A stretch of DNA of 64,000 bases from an uncultured Paludibacter sp. GTDB taxonomy: Bacteria > Bacteroidota > Bacteroidia > Bacteroidales > Paludibacteraceae. Under the pieces are notes generated by a model. It ran no database searches. It was not told the origin of the DNA and worked only from the letters and a program-made list of their open reading frames with translations. Positions within the stretch are counted from its first letter, which is position 1. Each line of letters opens with the position of its first letter. The stretch lies in assembly GCA_937897985.1 (NCBI GenBank), contig CALCBD010000048.1, positions 16,309 to 80,308 of the forward strand. Reading direction: 5' to 3'. Below, one piece after another: positions 26,131 through 34,913 of this stretch. Made by a program: the position numbers and the translations under genes.

Positions 26131-27120
26131 ATGGATATTATTAGTGGACTTACAGCAAGTTTAGTCATGACAATACCTTTAATACCTGCTTCAATGGGTT
26201 TTTATTTAGCATTGAGATGTTTGAAATTTCCTGACTTAACAATTCAGGGATCTTTTGTTTTTGGTGTTGTAATTACTGCTTACTTTATTGAACAATTTAA
26301 TTCACCAGTATATGCATTATTATTTTCTTGCATAGGGGGCGTTTTTCTTGGTAGTTTAACCGGACTATTACATGTGAAATTGAAAGTGCCATCGTTTGCC
26401 AGTGGCATAATTACATCATTTTTCGTCACAACGTTAAATTACTATATTTTACAAAAGTCCTTTAATTCATCAGATCAAATTATTGAAAGAAATTTATCAA
26501 ACAGAGGTTTTTTTGAATATTTCTACCTGTTAGACTATAATTCCAAAACTTTAGGACCATATTGGTTTTACACAATATTATCTGTTACAATTGTTTGTGT
26601 AATCTTATTATTTCTTGTGTGGTTAGTCGTACGGTCAGATTTTGGTAGAAAATTCAGCATGTTTGGAAACAACAGACAAGTTGCAGCAATCTATTCGAAT
26701 AAGTCTGATTATTACATGGTATTTGGACTTGGTTTTACAAATATGCTTGTTGGATTTAGTGGCTTTCTTTGTGCTCAGGTATTTAAAAATGCAGATATAA
26801 GTTCCGGGGGTTATATTCTTATACCTTTGTTAGCATCAGTTGTAATAGGAGAATTTGTTATAAACATAGTTAAAAAGAAAAATAGTTTAAGTTTTGAAAG
26901 TAAACCTTTGCTTTCAAGTTTTTGGGGTATCGCATCTGCGCCTTTCATAGGTTTCTTTCTCTATAATTTAATCGTTTTGATTTTATCTACGGTTATATTA
27001 CCAAGTGTTCAAACATCAGAAAACTATACAAAATACGCAATTTCAGGCTTTTTAATACTCTCAATAATGTTTTTCAATAAAAAATATTCAACAAATTCAA
27101 ATCAGGATGAATTAATATGA
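26131..27120 (+). CDS. ABC transporter permease (BPD_transp_2 / TrpY-like)
   Basis: 329 aa with about eight to nine membrane helices. The N-terminal pattern SMGFYLALRCLKFPDLTIQGSF followed by GLLHVKLKVPSFASGIITSFF matches the permeases that pair with TrpX-type binding proteins. A cytoplasmic loop VVRSDFGRKFSMFGNNRQVAA is the likely contact to the ATPase. The stop overlaps the ATPase start (ATGA), so the genes are coupled. It forms the membrane channel of the importer; the substrate is unknown. Confidence 0.85.
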   Translation: MDIISGLTASLVMTIPLIPASMGFYLALRCLKFPDLTIQGSFVFGVVITAYFIEQFNSPVYALLFSCIGGVFLGSLTGLLHVKLKVPSFASGIITSFFVTTLNYYILQKSFNSSDQIIERNLSNRGFFEYFYLLDYNSKTLGPYWFYTILSVTIVCVILLFLVWLVVRSDFGRKFSMFGNNRQVAAIYSNKSDYYMVFGLGFTNMLVGFSGFLCAQVFKNADISSGGYILIPLLASVVIGEFVINIVKKKNSLSFESKPLLSSFWGIASAPFIGFFLYNLIVLILSTVILPSVQTSENYTKYAISGFLILSIMFFNKKYSTNSNQDELI

Positions 27121-27815
27121 GCTATACTCTAACAATACCTAAATTTGAGCCAATAATAAATTTTGAGATATGTGTCCCTTTGGACAATAGTTGTGCCTTC
27201 CATTTTCTTCTTGGTCCAAATGGTTGCGGTAAAACTCTACTCGCCAGATCAATTCTGGGATTAAATGGGAATAATTCCTCATTGTATGAAGATAATTTGC
27301 CAAAAATAATAATAGACAAACCGCAATTAAGAAGATACCTTCCTCAGAATCCTCAGGATGCTTTATTCCCTCAATTTAGTTTAAATGATAACATTTTTCT
27401 TTTAAACAAATTATTTAAAATAAAAAAGCCTCTTGAAAATAAGATGATTTTGGATTTATTAAAAACCAAGAGTTCAAATCAAAAAGTTTCTACCTTGTCG
27501 GTAGGTCAGAAAAAAAAGTTACTCATGCAATTTATAATAAGCTCACTGCCTAATGAAATGAGTTCTAATAGTGACCCAATAGTGGTTGTTCTTGATGAAC
27601 CATTCGCCGGTATTGATAAAAACTTTTCACCAACAATTCAGGAAATGTTAAATAGCGTTGCAGGCTCTTTTCAAAACACGGATGTATATTTTCTGATTAT
27701 TGAACATGAAACACTTATTAATATCCATAGTTGTGCTAACAGTAATACGGTAACTTTACGTAAAGGAATTGATTTAAAGATTGTTTATTCAAATGAAATT
27801 GAATTAAAGTTATGA
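27117..27815 (+). CDS. ABC transporter ATP-binding protein
   Basis: 232 aa. Walker A GPNGCGKT at 33-40, a Q-loop region RYLPQNPQDALFPQ, signature LSVGQKKKLL (LSGGQ with one change), Walker B VVVLDEPFAGIDK and a switch His in LIIEHETL. It powers the importer formed with the preceding permease and binding protein. Both its ends overlap neighbours by ATGA, so permease, ATPase and dehydrogenase are made together. At 232 aa it is slightly shorter than most import ATPases and carries no regulatory domain. Confidence 0.9.
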   Translation: MSYTLTIPKFEPIINFEICVPLDNSCAFHFLLGPNGCGKTLLARSILGLNGNNSSLYEDNLPKIIIDKPQLRRYLPQNPQDALFPQFSLNDNIFLLNKLFKIKKPLENKMILDLLKTKSSNQKVSTLSVGQKKKLLMQFIISSLPNEMSSNSDPIVVVLDEPFAGIDKNFSPTIQEMLNSVAGSFQNTDVYFLIIEHETLINIHSCANSNTVTLRKGIDLKIVYSNEIELKL

Positions 27816-28744
27816 AAATTGCAATTATTGGAAGTGGTGCAGTGGGTGGTGTTTTTGCAAGTAAATTACAAAGTGCCGGACATGACGTTAATTTCTTTAG
27901 TAAAAGTAAGGATAACTTTATTGAGTGTTTAATTCATTGTAATGGTCAAATCTTTTATGAAAAAATAACTAATTCTTCTGAAATTAAGAGAAATTACAAT
28001 TATGACATTACTATCATTGCTGTAAAAATTTACGATTTACAAAAATCTGTTTATGAATATGCTACAATTTTAAATAATTCTTCATACATCTTACCAGTTC
28101 AATCTTTTATTAATTTTAATACTATTGACTGGGGTTTAAATGCAGATAAGGTTTACCCTGTTGCAATTATGTTTGGAGCCTACGGTAAACCATCTTCTCT
28201 GATAATATTTTTTAGTGATGGGTTTGTCTGTTTGGGAAAGTTGAATCAAGCTGCTCAGGATTTTCCGTTTAAGGAAATTTTAGAATCTGTATGTAAAGTA
28301 ATCATTACTGATAATATACAATTTCAAATGTTCATTAAAGTTTTAGTTAATGCATCAATTATTTCTTCCTGTGTAGAATCCTTATGTTCCTTTAGTAAAG
28401 CTATTAACACACAAGTCAAAATCAGGCATGCTGCTACCATCTTTCTTGAAGGTATCAGATTAGCAAAACAAATCTATCCTGTTGATAGTGTTATTTTGCC
28501 GAATAACAGACGGATAGATTGTATAAACAACATTAACGACTCCACCGAAATAATCAATAGAATAATCACTAAGTATCCGGATGTTATTCCTTCCATTGTA
28601 TTTGACGTAATAAGAAACAAACAAACTGAATTAAAATATATTTATGATGATATCATCGAATTAGGATACTTAAATTCATTTGACATGAATGAATTGAAAA
28701 ATGAAAAATCTGAATTATTGAAAAAGAGACCTGAAATATGCTGA
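27812..28744 (+). CDS. ketopantoate reductase-like dehydrogenase (ApbA/PanE fold)
   Basis: 310 aa. The N-terminal Rossmann motif is GSGAVGGVFASKLQSAGHDV, followed by DITIIAVKIYDL, the usual 'VKAYD' position. The C-terminal helical domain has KVLVNASIISSC (catalytic Lys region) and the pattern NKQTELKYIYDDIIELG, equivalent to the PTEIDYINGAVV of true enzymes. The QNG motif that binds substrate in PanE is replaced by VQSFIN, so the substrate is probably not ketopantoate. It overlaps the ATPase gene by ATGA, hence is fourth in the importer operon. The likely reading is an NAD(P)H-dependent reduction of the imported compound; this is inference from context. Confidence 0.8.
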   Translation: MKIAIIGSGAVGGVFASKLQSAGHDVNFFSKSKDNFIECLIHCNGQIFYEKITNSSEIKRNYNYDITIIAVKIYDLQKSVYEYATILNNSSYILPVQSFINFNTIDWGLNADKVYPVAIMFGAYGKPSSLIIFFSDGFVCLGKLNQAAQDFPFKEILESVCKVIITDNIQFQMFIKVLVNASIISSCVESLCSFSKAINTQVKIRHAATIFLEGIRLAKQIYPVDSVILPNNRRIDCINNINDSTEIINRIITKYPDVIPSIVFDVIRNKQTELKYIYDDIIELGYLNSFDMNELKNEKSELLKKRPEIC

Positions 28745-28884
28745 AAATTGAAAAATAGCTCCATACTCACAGCTATAATACATTGGCTGACTGAAGTGTA
28801 CTTATTCCATGAAAGCTATCGGGAATGCTCCTGCAAGCCATTAATTTTAAACTTTTAGAATATACCCGGCTTTAAATTCATACT

Positions 28885-29232
28885 ATGTTTGAAAACAAAT
28901 TAATTTTCGAATGTGAATCAGGAATTGATGTCAGCGGGATATCAAAATTACACATTTCAGTTGATTCATATATGACTTTAATATATCCCGACAACAATTC
29001 AAAATATTTCAGCAATAAAAGTTTAAACTTTCTGGAAACTGCATTACTTTCAAATTTTATCAGAGTAAACAGAAATTCGATAGTAAATATCGAATATGTG
29101 AAAAATATTAATAAATTCAATCAGATTGTGCAAATCGAAAGTGGTATATTTCTTTGTGCTTCAACACGCCAAATCAGGTGTTTGATCAACCGGTTTAAAG
29201 AACTTTCTGCGCGTTCAACTCAAAATACTTAA
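28885..29232 (+). CDS. stand-alone LytTR DNA-binding protein (copy C)
   Basis: 115 aa, one LytTR domain with no receiver. It shares the first seven residues (MFENKLI), and from SNKSLNFLE to the end it differs from copy A (22788-23138) in only a handful of residues, whereas residues 13-45 have diverged strongly. The uneven divergence suggests gene conversion of the C-terminal, DNA-binding half and the tail. It lies 140 bases after the dehydrogenase and may regulate the importer operon. In the 140-base gap no terminator was found. Confidence 0.88.
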   Translation: MFENKLIFECESGIDVSGISKLHISVDSYMTLIYPDNNSKYFSNKSLNFLETALLSNFIRVNRNSIVNIEYVKNINKFNQIVQIESGIFLCASTRQIRCLINRFKELSARSTQNT

Positions 29233-29305
29233 CGCTCAATTAACTATTCCTTTCATAGTGTTTTTTGAATTGAAAATTTTTATACATTTGAAAATTAATC
29301 TATTA
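29203..29305 (+). repeat. LytTR-tail repeat, copy C
   Basis: Same start sequence as copies A and B within the last LytTR codons, same inverted repeat around the stop, and a good -7 element TACATTTG at 29283-29290. No gene follows; only a trace of the receiver-gene start is left before the gdhA terminator. Confidence 0.85.
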
Positions 29306-29390
29306 AAAGTAGTTTTCATTTAAGAATCATTATCTTACTGAAAATGAAAAACCTTCTTTTAATACTAATGAAAAAGTTCACTGCTTAAAC

Positions 29391-29408
29391 AAAAACGGTC
29401 AGGAATTT
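29391..29408 (+). repeat. right copy of the 18-bp direct repeat bounding the accessory segment
   Basis: Identical to 22487-22504. Here it forms one arm of the gdhA terminator hairpin, so this is most likely the original copy. Confidence 0.9.
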
Positions 29409-29423
29409 TCTTCCTGACCGTTT
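29391..29423 (-). terminator. rho-independent terminator of gdhA (works in both directions)
   Basis: Eleven-base arms 29395-29405 and 29411-29421 around a five-base loop, with A/T runs on both sides. It lies 20 bases after the gdhA stop on the minus strand and may once have served mrp as well before the accessory segment separated the two genes. Confidence 0.85.
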
Positions 29424-29443
29424 ACTTTTCATACAGATGATTT

Positions 29444-30778
29444 TTAAAGCACACCCTGTGCCAGCATTGATTTGGCTACTTTAAGGAAACCGGCTATGTT
29501 GGCTCCTTTCATATAATTGATATAACCATCGGCTTCGCGTCCGTATTGTACACACTGGTTGTGAATTTCGCTCATGATTTGATGTAATTTTGCATCCACT
29601 TCGGCGGCTGTCCATGAAATGTGCATGGCATTTTGAGTCATTTCGAGTCCTGAAGTGGCTACTCCACCTGCATTTACTGCTTTTCCCGGTCCGTACATGA
29701 TTTTGTGGTGAAGGAATAATTCAATTGCTTCGGGAGTACAACCCATGTTCGAAATTTCACCTACACAAATCACACCATTGGCAACCAGTAATTTAGCATC
29801 CTCTTCGTTCAGTTCGTTTTGAGTGGCACATGGTAATGCAATATCAACCTTTACTTCCCACGGACGGCGATTGGCAACGAACTGAGCTCCGAATTTCTCA
29901 GCATAGGGCGAAACGATATCGTTACAGGTGGCACGCAATTCAAGCATGTATTCAATTTTCTCGCCCGAAATGCCTTTTTCATCATAGATATAACCATCAG
30001 GGCCGGAAATAGTTACTACTTTTGCGCCGAGTTCGGTGGCTTTAAGAGCTGCTCCCCAGGCAACATTTCCGAATCCTGAAACAGCTACTGTTTTACCTAC
30101 GATAGTGTCGCCTGCAGTTTCAAGCATTTGTTTTACAAAATATAAACCACCAAAACCTGTGGCTTCCGGACGAATCAGCGAACCGCCGAATTCTAGGTTC
30201 TTTCCGGTAAGTACACCTGTATTTTCGCGGGCCAATTTTCTGTACATTCCATACAGATATCCGATTTCACGCGCTCCAACGCCTATGTCACCGGCAGGAA
30301 CATCGGTTTCAGGTCCGATGTATCTCCATAACTCAGTCATAAAAGCCTGACAAAAACGCATCACCTCAGCATCCGATTTACCACGTGGATTGAAGTCGGA
30401 ACCGCCTTTGGCACCTCCCATCGGAAGTGTGGTCAGTGCATTTTTGAAAATCTGTTCGAAACCAAGAAATTTTAGTATTGATAAGTTAACCGAAGGGTGG
30501 AACCGCAATCCGCCTTTGTATGGTCCTATAGCGTTGTTAAACTGGATACGATAACCAAGATTAACCTGTACATCGCCACGATCGTCGACCCAGGGTACTT
30601 TAAAAGTGAAAATACGGTCGGGCTCAACCAAACGTTCGGCAATTTTAGCCTTTTCAAACTCAGGATGCTGATTGTATTCCTGTTCAATAGTCGACAATAC
30701 TTCACGGACTGCCTGAAGGTATTCATATTCTCCCGGATGTTTCGCTTCGAGCGAATGCATTAAATTTTCGATATTCAT
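29444..30778 (-). CDS. gdhA: NADP-specific glutamate dehydrogenase
   Basis: 444 aa, the typical length of the hexameric bacterial enzyme. Catalyses the reductive amination of 2-oxoglutarate to glutamate, an ammonium-assimilation route. The substrate-binding region GPYKGGLRFHPSVN, the catalytic-lysine motif PMGGAKGGSDFNPRGKSD and the coenzyme domain VAVSGFGNVAWGA are intact. It is monocistronic on the minus strand with its own terminator. The 305-base upstream region is shared with the divergent PPDK_N gene. No oddities. Confidence 0.96.
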   Translation of the reverse strand: MNIENLMHSLEAKHPGEYEYLQAVREVLSTIEQEYNQHPEFEKAKIAERLVEPDRIFTFKVPWVDDRGDVQVNLGYRIQFNNAIGPYKGGLRFHPSVNLSILKFLGFEQIFKNALTTLPMGGAKGGSDFNPRGKSDAEVMRFCQAFMTELWRYIGPETDVPAGDIGVGAREIGYLYGMYRKLARENTGVLTGKNLEFGGSLIRPEATGFGGLYFVKQMLETAGDTIVGKTVAVSGFGNVAWGAALKATELGAKVVTISGPDGYIYDEKGISGEKIEYMLELRATCNDIVSPYAEKFGAQFVANRRPWEVKVDIALPCATQNELNEEDAKLLVANGVICVGEISNMGCTPEAIELFLHHKIMYGPGKAVNAGGVATSGLEMTQNAMHISWTAAEVDAKLHQIMSEIHNQCVQYGREADGYINYMKGANIAGFLKVAKSMLAQGVL

Positions 30779-31083
30779 AATTTATTTTTTAAGAAGTTGA
30801 TTTTTTGTCGGATTTTACTTTCAAAATGTAAGTTATGGAAGCTTAAAATGTTAATCATTTGATTTAAAATATCATAATGTCAGAAATAATTCTTAAATTA
30901 ACAGTAATAAAGGGTTTGTATGCTGAATAAATGCTTTATTTGTGCTTTTTTGCTTACATTTCGTTTGCGGTGCAATTTTACGTCTTTTATTTGTTATAAT
31001 CAAATTTTTTCGATAAAATTTAAAAATAATTTTTCACTCTTGTAATAATCAAATTTTAAAAATATATTTACAGTCCGAAAAAT
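30779..31083. other. divergent promoter region between gdhA and the PPDK_N gene
   Basis: 305 AT-rich bases that must contain promoters for both genes. No convincing TTG-N20-TAnnTTTG pair was found on either strand, and no hairpin or riboswitch was recognised. Confidence 0.5.
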
Positions 31084-34053
31084 ATGAAAAACATGAACAC
31101 TCCGAACTTAAAAAAGCTGTATTTCAAGGACACTTCATTTGCTTATTTGATGCGCCATCGTATTTACAATGTTTTGCTTTATGCCAGTAAATACGACGTG
31201 TTTGTTCTCGAGGAAGATGGTCGTATTGATGAACAGCTTTTCAATGAATATACAGCCCTTAATTTAAGATATCCACCCCGATTTACGTTGGTGTCGAACG
31301 AAGAAGAAGCCAATGAATTATTAAAAAATCAATCTTTTGAGCTGATAATTTCGATGCCGAGCGGCGACAGCATCAATCCTTTCGAGTGGGCCAAGGGTGT
31401 GAAGATGAAGTTTCCGGAAATCCCGATTGTGGTGCTGACGCCATTCTCCAAATCGGTGTCGCGACGCATTGCCAACGAGGATTTGAGCGCTATTGATTAT
31501 GTGTTCAGCTGGCTTGGAAATGCCGATATCTTGTTGGCAATCATTAAATTACTCGAGGACAAAATGAATGTGGAAGAAGACATTCAATCTGTCGGAGTGC
31601 AGGTGATTTTGTTTGTCGAAGATTCAATCAGGTTTTATTCATCCATTGTTCCACAGTTGTTCAAGTATGTTTTTACTCAGTCGCGCTCGTTCATGACCGA
31701 GGCATTGAACGAACATGAACAGATGTTACGAATGCGCGGACGACCAAAGATTTTATTAGCCCGGAATTTTGAAGAAGCTATTTCGTTGTATAAAAAATAC
31801 CAGAACAATATGCTGGGTGTTATAACGGATGTGAGCTTTTCAAAAAATGGTCAGAAAAACAAACAGGCAGGCATTGAATTGTGCCGCCAGATCAGAGCTA
31901 TTGATAAAATGATTCCGTTGATAGTGGAATCGACCGACGACGCCAATAAAACAGGTGCCGACGAAGTAAAAGCCGGCTTTATCAATAAATTTTCCACATC
32001 GTTCAATCACGAACTCAGGGAAAAAATAACCAACAATTTCGGATTTGGCGATTTTGTTTTCGTTAATCCTGAAACCAATGAGGAAGAGGTAGTTGTAAAA
32101 AACCTGAAAGGATTGCAGGACAGCATTTTCAAAGTGAGCGATGCATCACTTTATTACCATATTTCAAAAAACAATATTTCGCGCTGGCTCTATTCACGTG
32201 CTATGTTTCCGTTGGCCGAATTCCTGAAAAATATTGGATTCGACAATGAAATAACGGCTGATTTACAGAGGGTAAGACAGATTATTTTCGATGCAATAGT
32301 TCATTACCGGAAAGTAAAAAACCGGGGTATTGTAGCTGTATTTCAACGTGACAGATTCGACCAGTACTCGAATTTTGCCCGTATTGGCGATGGTTCGCTC
32401 GGTGGAAAAGGACGTGGTCTTGCATTTATGGATGCTATGATTAAGCGCAATGATAGTTTCGAAAATTTTGGCAACAATCAGATTACAATTCCAAAAACGG
32501 TGGTTTTGTGTACCGATATATTTACTGAATTTATGGACCTGAATCAATTATATCCGGTAGCACTCACTGACATCGACGACGAAAAAATGTTGAGCCATTT
32601 TCTGAAAGCACGTTTGCCACAACGTCTGATTGCCGACCTTTATGCGTTTTTGGGAGCTGTATCGAGTCCGATTGCTGTACGTTCATCGAGCTTGTTGGAA
32701 GATTCACATTATCAGCCATTTGCCGGAATTTATTCAACTTATATGGTGCCTTACAATCCCGAAAGCAAAACCCAAATGCTGGTTATGATTACCGAAGCCA
32801 TCAAGGCGGTTTATGCTTCGGTGTTTTTCAGGAGCAGTAAGGCTTATATGACTGCTACCAAGAATGTAATCGATGAAGAAAAAATGGCCATTGTACTGCA
32901 GGAAATTTGTGGAAACAGTTACGGTAACCGTTATTATCCTTCGTTTTCGGGTGTAGCCCGATCGCTTAATTATTATCCGTTAGGACCCGAACAACCGGAA
33001 GATGGTATTGCCAATATTGCCCTCGGACTTGGAAAATACATTGTGGATGGCGGTGTTTCACTTCGATTTTCGCCGGCATATCCCAATAATGTTTTGCAAA
33101 CGAGTACCCTCGATTTAGCCTTACGCGAAACACAAACATACTTTAATGCACTCGATTTATGTAAAAACTGTTTTGTTCCTCAGGTCGATGATGGATTCAA
33201 TTTGTTGAAACTGAGAGTGCAGGATGCTATGGAAGATGGTACGTTGAGATTCCTTGCATCAACTTTTGATGTTCAGAATGAAGTGATACACGACGGTATT
33301 TATGAAGGCCGGAAAGTAATAACATTCGCCAATATTCTGAAACACGATGTGTTTCCACTGGCTGAAATTTTGAAAGAAGTGTTAAAAATAGCTCAAAATG
33401 AAATGGGACGTCCCATTGAGATTGAATTTGCTGTCAATTTGGATTATTCTGATAAAAAACAACATACATTTTACCTTCTGCAAATACGACCGATTGTCGA
33501 CAGCAAGGAACTTATACACGAGGACATCGGAAATATTGAAAGTAATGAAACTATAATTAGTAGCAAAAACGCTTTGGGACATGGAATTACCAATGATTTA
33601 TTTGATGTGGTTTACGTAAGAACAGAAGCATTCAATGCATCTAAAAATCAATTAATTGCTTTTGAAATCGAAAAATTAAACAAAAAAATGACCGACCAAA
33701 ACCGTCCTTATCTGCTCATTGGTCCCGGACGCTGGGGCTCAAGTGATCACTGGTTGGGAATTCCGGTTAAATGGCCTCAAATAAGTAATGCGAGAGTCAT
33801 CGTCGAGTCGGGCCTGGAACAATACCGAATCGATCCGAGTCAGGGAACACATTTTTTTCAAAACCTGACTTCACTTGGTGTTTCTTATTTTACGATCAAT
33901 CCGTTTCAGAAAGATGGCACCTATGACATTGATTTTCTGAACAGTTGCGAGGCCGAATTTGAATCGCAATACATTCGTCATGTCCATTTTGAAAGGCCTG
34001 TTGTGGTGAAAGTGGATGGTAGGAAAAATATCGGTGTTGTTTTGAAGCCTTAA
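31084..34053 (+). CDS. PPDK_N / PEP-synthase-like protein with receiver-like N-terminal domains
   Basis: 989 aa. Residues 1-160 and about 170-330 each look like a response-regulator receiver fold (IDYVFSWLGNADIL; VILFVEDSIRFYSSI with its acidic start and MLGVITDVSF at the phosphorylation position). About 415-740 is a pyruvate-phosphate-dikinase nucleotide-binding (PPDK_N) domain: GDGSLGGKGRGLAFMDAM and PIAVRSSSLLEDSHYQPFAG. A C-terminal domain carries GPGRWGSSDHWLGIPVKWP. The swivelling phosphohistidine domain and the PEP/pyruvate TIM barrel of real PEP synthases are absent, so it cannot be a PEP synthase; the automatic label would mislead. Its kind is common in Bacteroidota but has no known function. 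Monocistronic. Confidence 0.8.
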   Translation: MKNMNTPNLKKLYFKDTSFAYLMRHRIYNVLLYASKYDVFVLEEDGRIDEQLFNEYTALNLRYPPRFTLVSNEEEANELLKNQSFELIISMPSGDSINPFEWAKGVKMKFPEIPIVVLTPFSKSVSRRIANEDLSAIDYVFSWLGNADILLAIIKLLEDKMNVEEDIQSVGVQVILFVEDSIRFYSSIVPQLFKYVFTQSRSFMTEALNEHEQMLRMRGRPKILLARNFEEAISLYKKYQNNMLGVITDVSFSKNGQKNKQAGIELCRQIRAIDKMIPLIVESTDDANKTGADEVKAGFINKFSTSFNHELREKITNNFGFGDFVFVNPETNEEEVVVKNLKGLQDSIFKVSDASLYYHISKNNISRWLYSRAMFPLAEFLKNIGFDNEITADLQRVRQIIFDAIVHYRKVKNRGIVAVFQRDRFDQYSNFARIGDGSLGGKGRGLAFMDAMIKRNDSFENFGNNQITIPKTVVLCTDIFTEFMDLNQLYPVALTDIDDEKMLSHFLKARLPQRLIADLYAFLGAVSSPIAVRSSSLLEDSHYQPFAGIYSTYMVPYNPESKTQMLVMITEAIKAVYASVFFRSSKAYMTATKNVIDEEKMAIVLQEICGNSYGNRYYPSFSGVARSLNYYPLGPEQPEDGIANIALGLGKYIVDGGVSLRFSPAYPNNVLQTSTLDLALRETQTYFNALDLCKNCFVPQVDDGFNLLKLRVQDAMEDGTLRFLASTFDVQNEVIHDGIYEGRKVITFANILKHDVFPLAEILKEVLKIAQNEMGRPIEIEFAVNLDYSDKKQHTFYLLQIRPIVDSKELIHEDIGNIESNETIISSKNALGHGITNDLFDVVYVRTEAFNASKNQLIAFEIEKLNKKMTDQNRPYLLIGPGRWGSSDHWLGIPVKWPQISNARVIVESGLEQYRIDPSQGTHFFQNLTSLGVSYFTINPFQKDGTYDIDFLNSCEAEFESQYIRHVHFERPVVVKVDGRKNIGVVLKP

Positions 34054-34352
34054 GTAGATAAAACCGGCTTCATTTCTTTGAAAAAGTTAATTTGTCGGTT
34101 GAAAAATATATTGTATATTTACCAAAAATATTAGGCTGTTAAAAGTGAGTGCAATTCTTTAAATATTTGTATGTAACCGCAAATTAATCAGGTTTTCACA
34201 AATATAATTTTTGTTGAAAATTAGTGTTTTTCTGAATAACAAACTTTTATATGTTGAATGATTTTGCGTTTATTTGTGTAATTTGTGTTGCTAAATCTTT
34301 TAATTCGGCCTTTAACGGGTCATTGTAACATTAAATAAACTCTATTACTGAT
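34054..34352. other. intergenic region upstream of nfeD-floA
   Basis: 299 AT-rich bases with no recognised gene or hairpin. The stretch GTAATTTGTG near 34278 is close to, but one base short of, the TAnnTTTG element. Confidence 0.4.
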
Positions 34353-34823
34353 ATGGAAATTACTATAGTCGTTGTTCTGTTATTATTAGGGATCATTTTT
34401 TTTATAGTGGAACTGTTCCTGATACCGGGGATTTCGTTAGCAGGTATTGCCGGAACATTATTCGTTGCAGGTTCGATTTATTACGCTTATTCGAGGATTG
34501 GAGCAACAGCCGGCCATTTGACCCTAATCGGTGGAATAATTTTGCTGGGTATTGCGGTATGGATATTTGTACGTTCGAAAGCTCTGGATAAAATGGCATT
34601 AAAAACTGAAATTGATGGAAAAAATGATCCATTGAAGGAAGTTCAGATCAGGGTGGGCGATACCGGAGTCACACATTCAAGATTAGCACCTATGGGTAAA
34701 GTAAAGGTAAACGGTTTTATTGTTGAAGCCAAAACCAACGATGATTTTATCGATCCGGGTGTTGAAATAATAGTACTTGAAGTGTTGAATACAAATGTTT
34801 TAGTGGAGAGAAAGATTCAATAG
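34353..34823 (+). CDS. NfeD-like membrane protein
   Basis: 156 aa. Three hydrophobic helices (about residues 1-75) precede a soluble OB-fold domain with GDTGVTHSRLAPMGKVKVNGFIVEA, the usual NfeD C-terminal pattern. NfeD proteins are membrane partners of flotillin/SPFH proteins and help to organise membrane microdomains. The floA-type gene follows after 90 bases, the standard pairing. This is the short NfeD form without the N-terminal ClpP-like protease domain. Confidence 0.9.
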   Translation: MEITIVVVLLLLGIIFFIVELFLIPGISLAGIAGTLFVAGSIYYAYSRIGATAGHLTLIGGIILLGIAVWIFVRSKALDKMALKTEIDGKNDPLKEVQIRVGDTGVTHSRLAPMGKVKVNGFIVEAKTNDDFIDPGVEIIVLEVLNTNVLVERKIQ

Positions 34824-34913
34824 GATTTTGTAATATCCGAAAATCCGGATATTGGAACAGGAGTAGTTTAATTGAAATAACCGATATAAGAATTATTTAA
34901 AAATTTAGAATTT

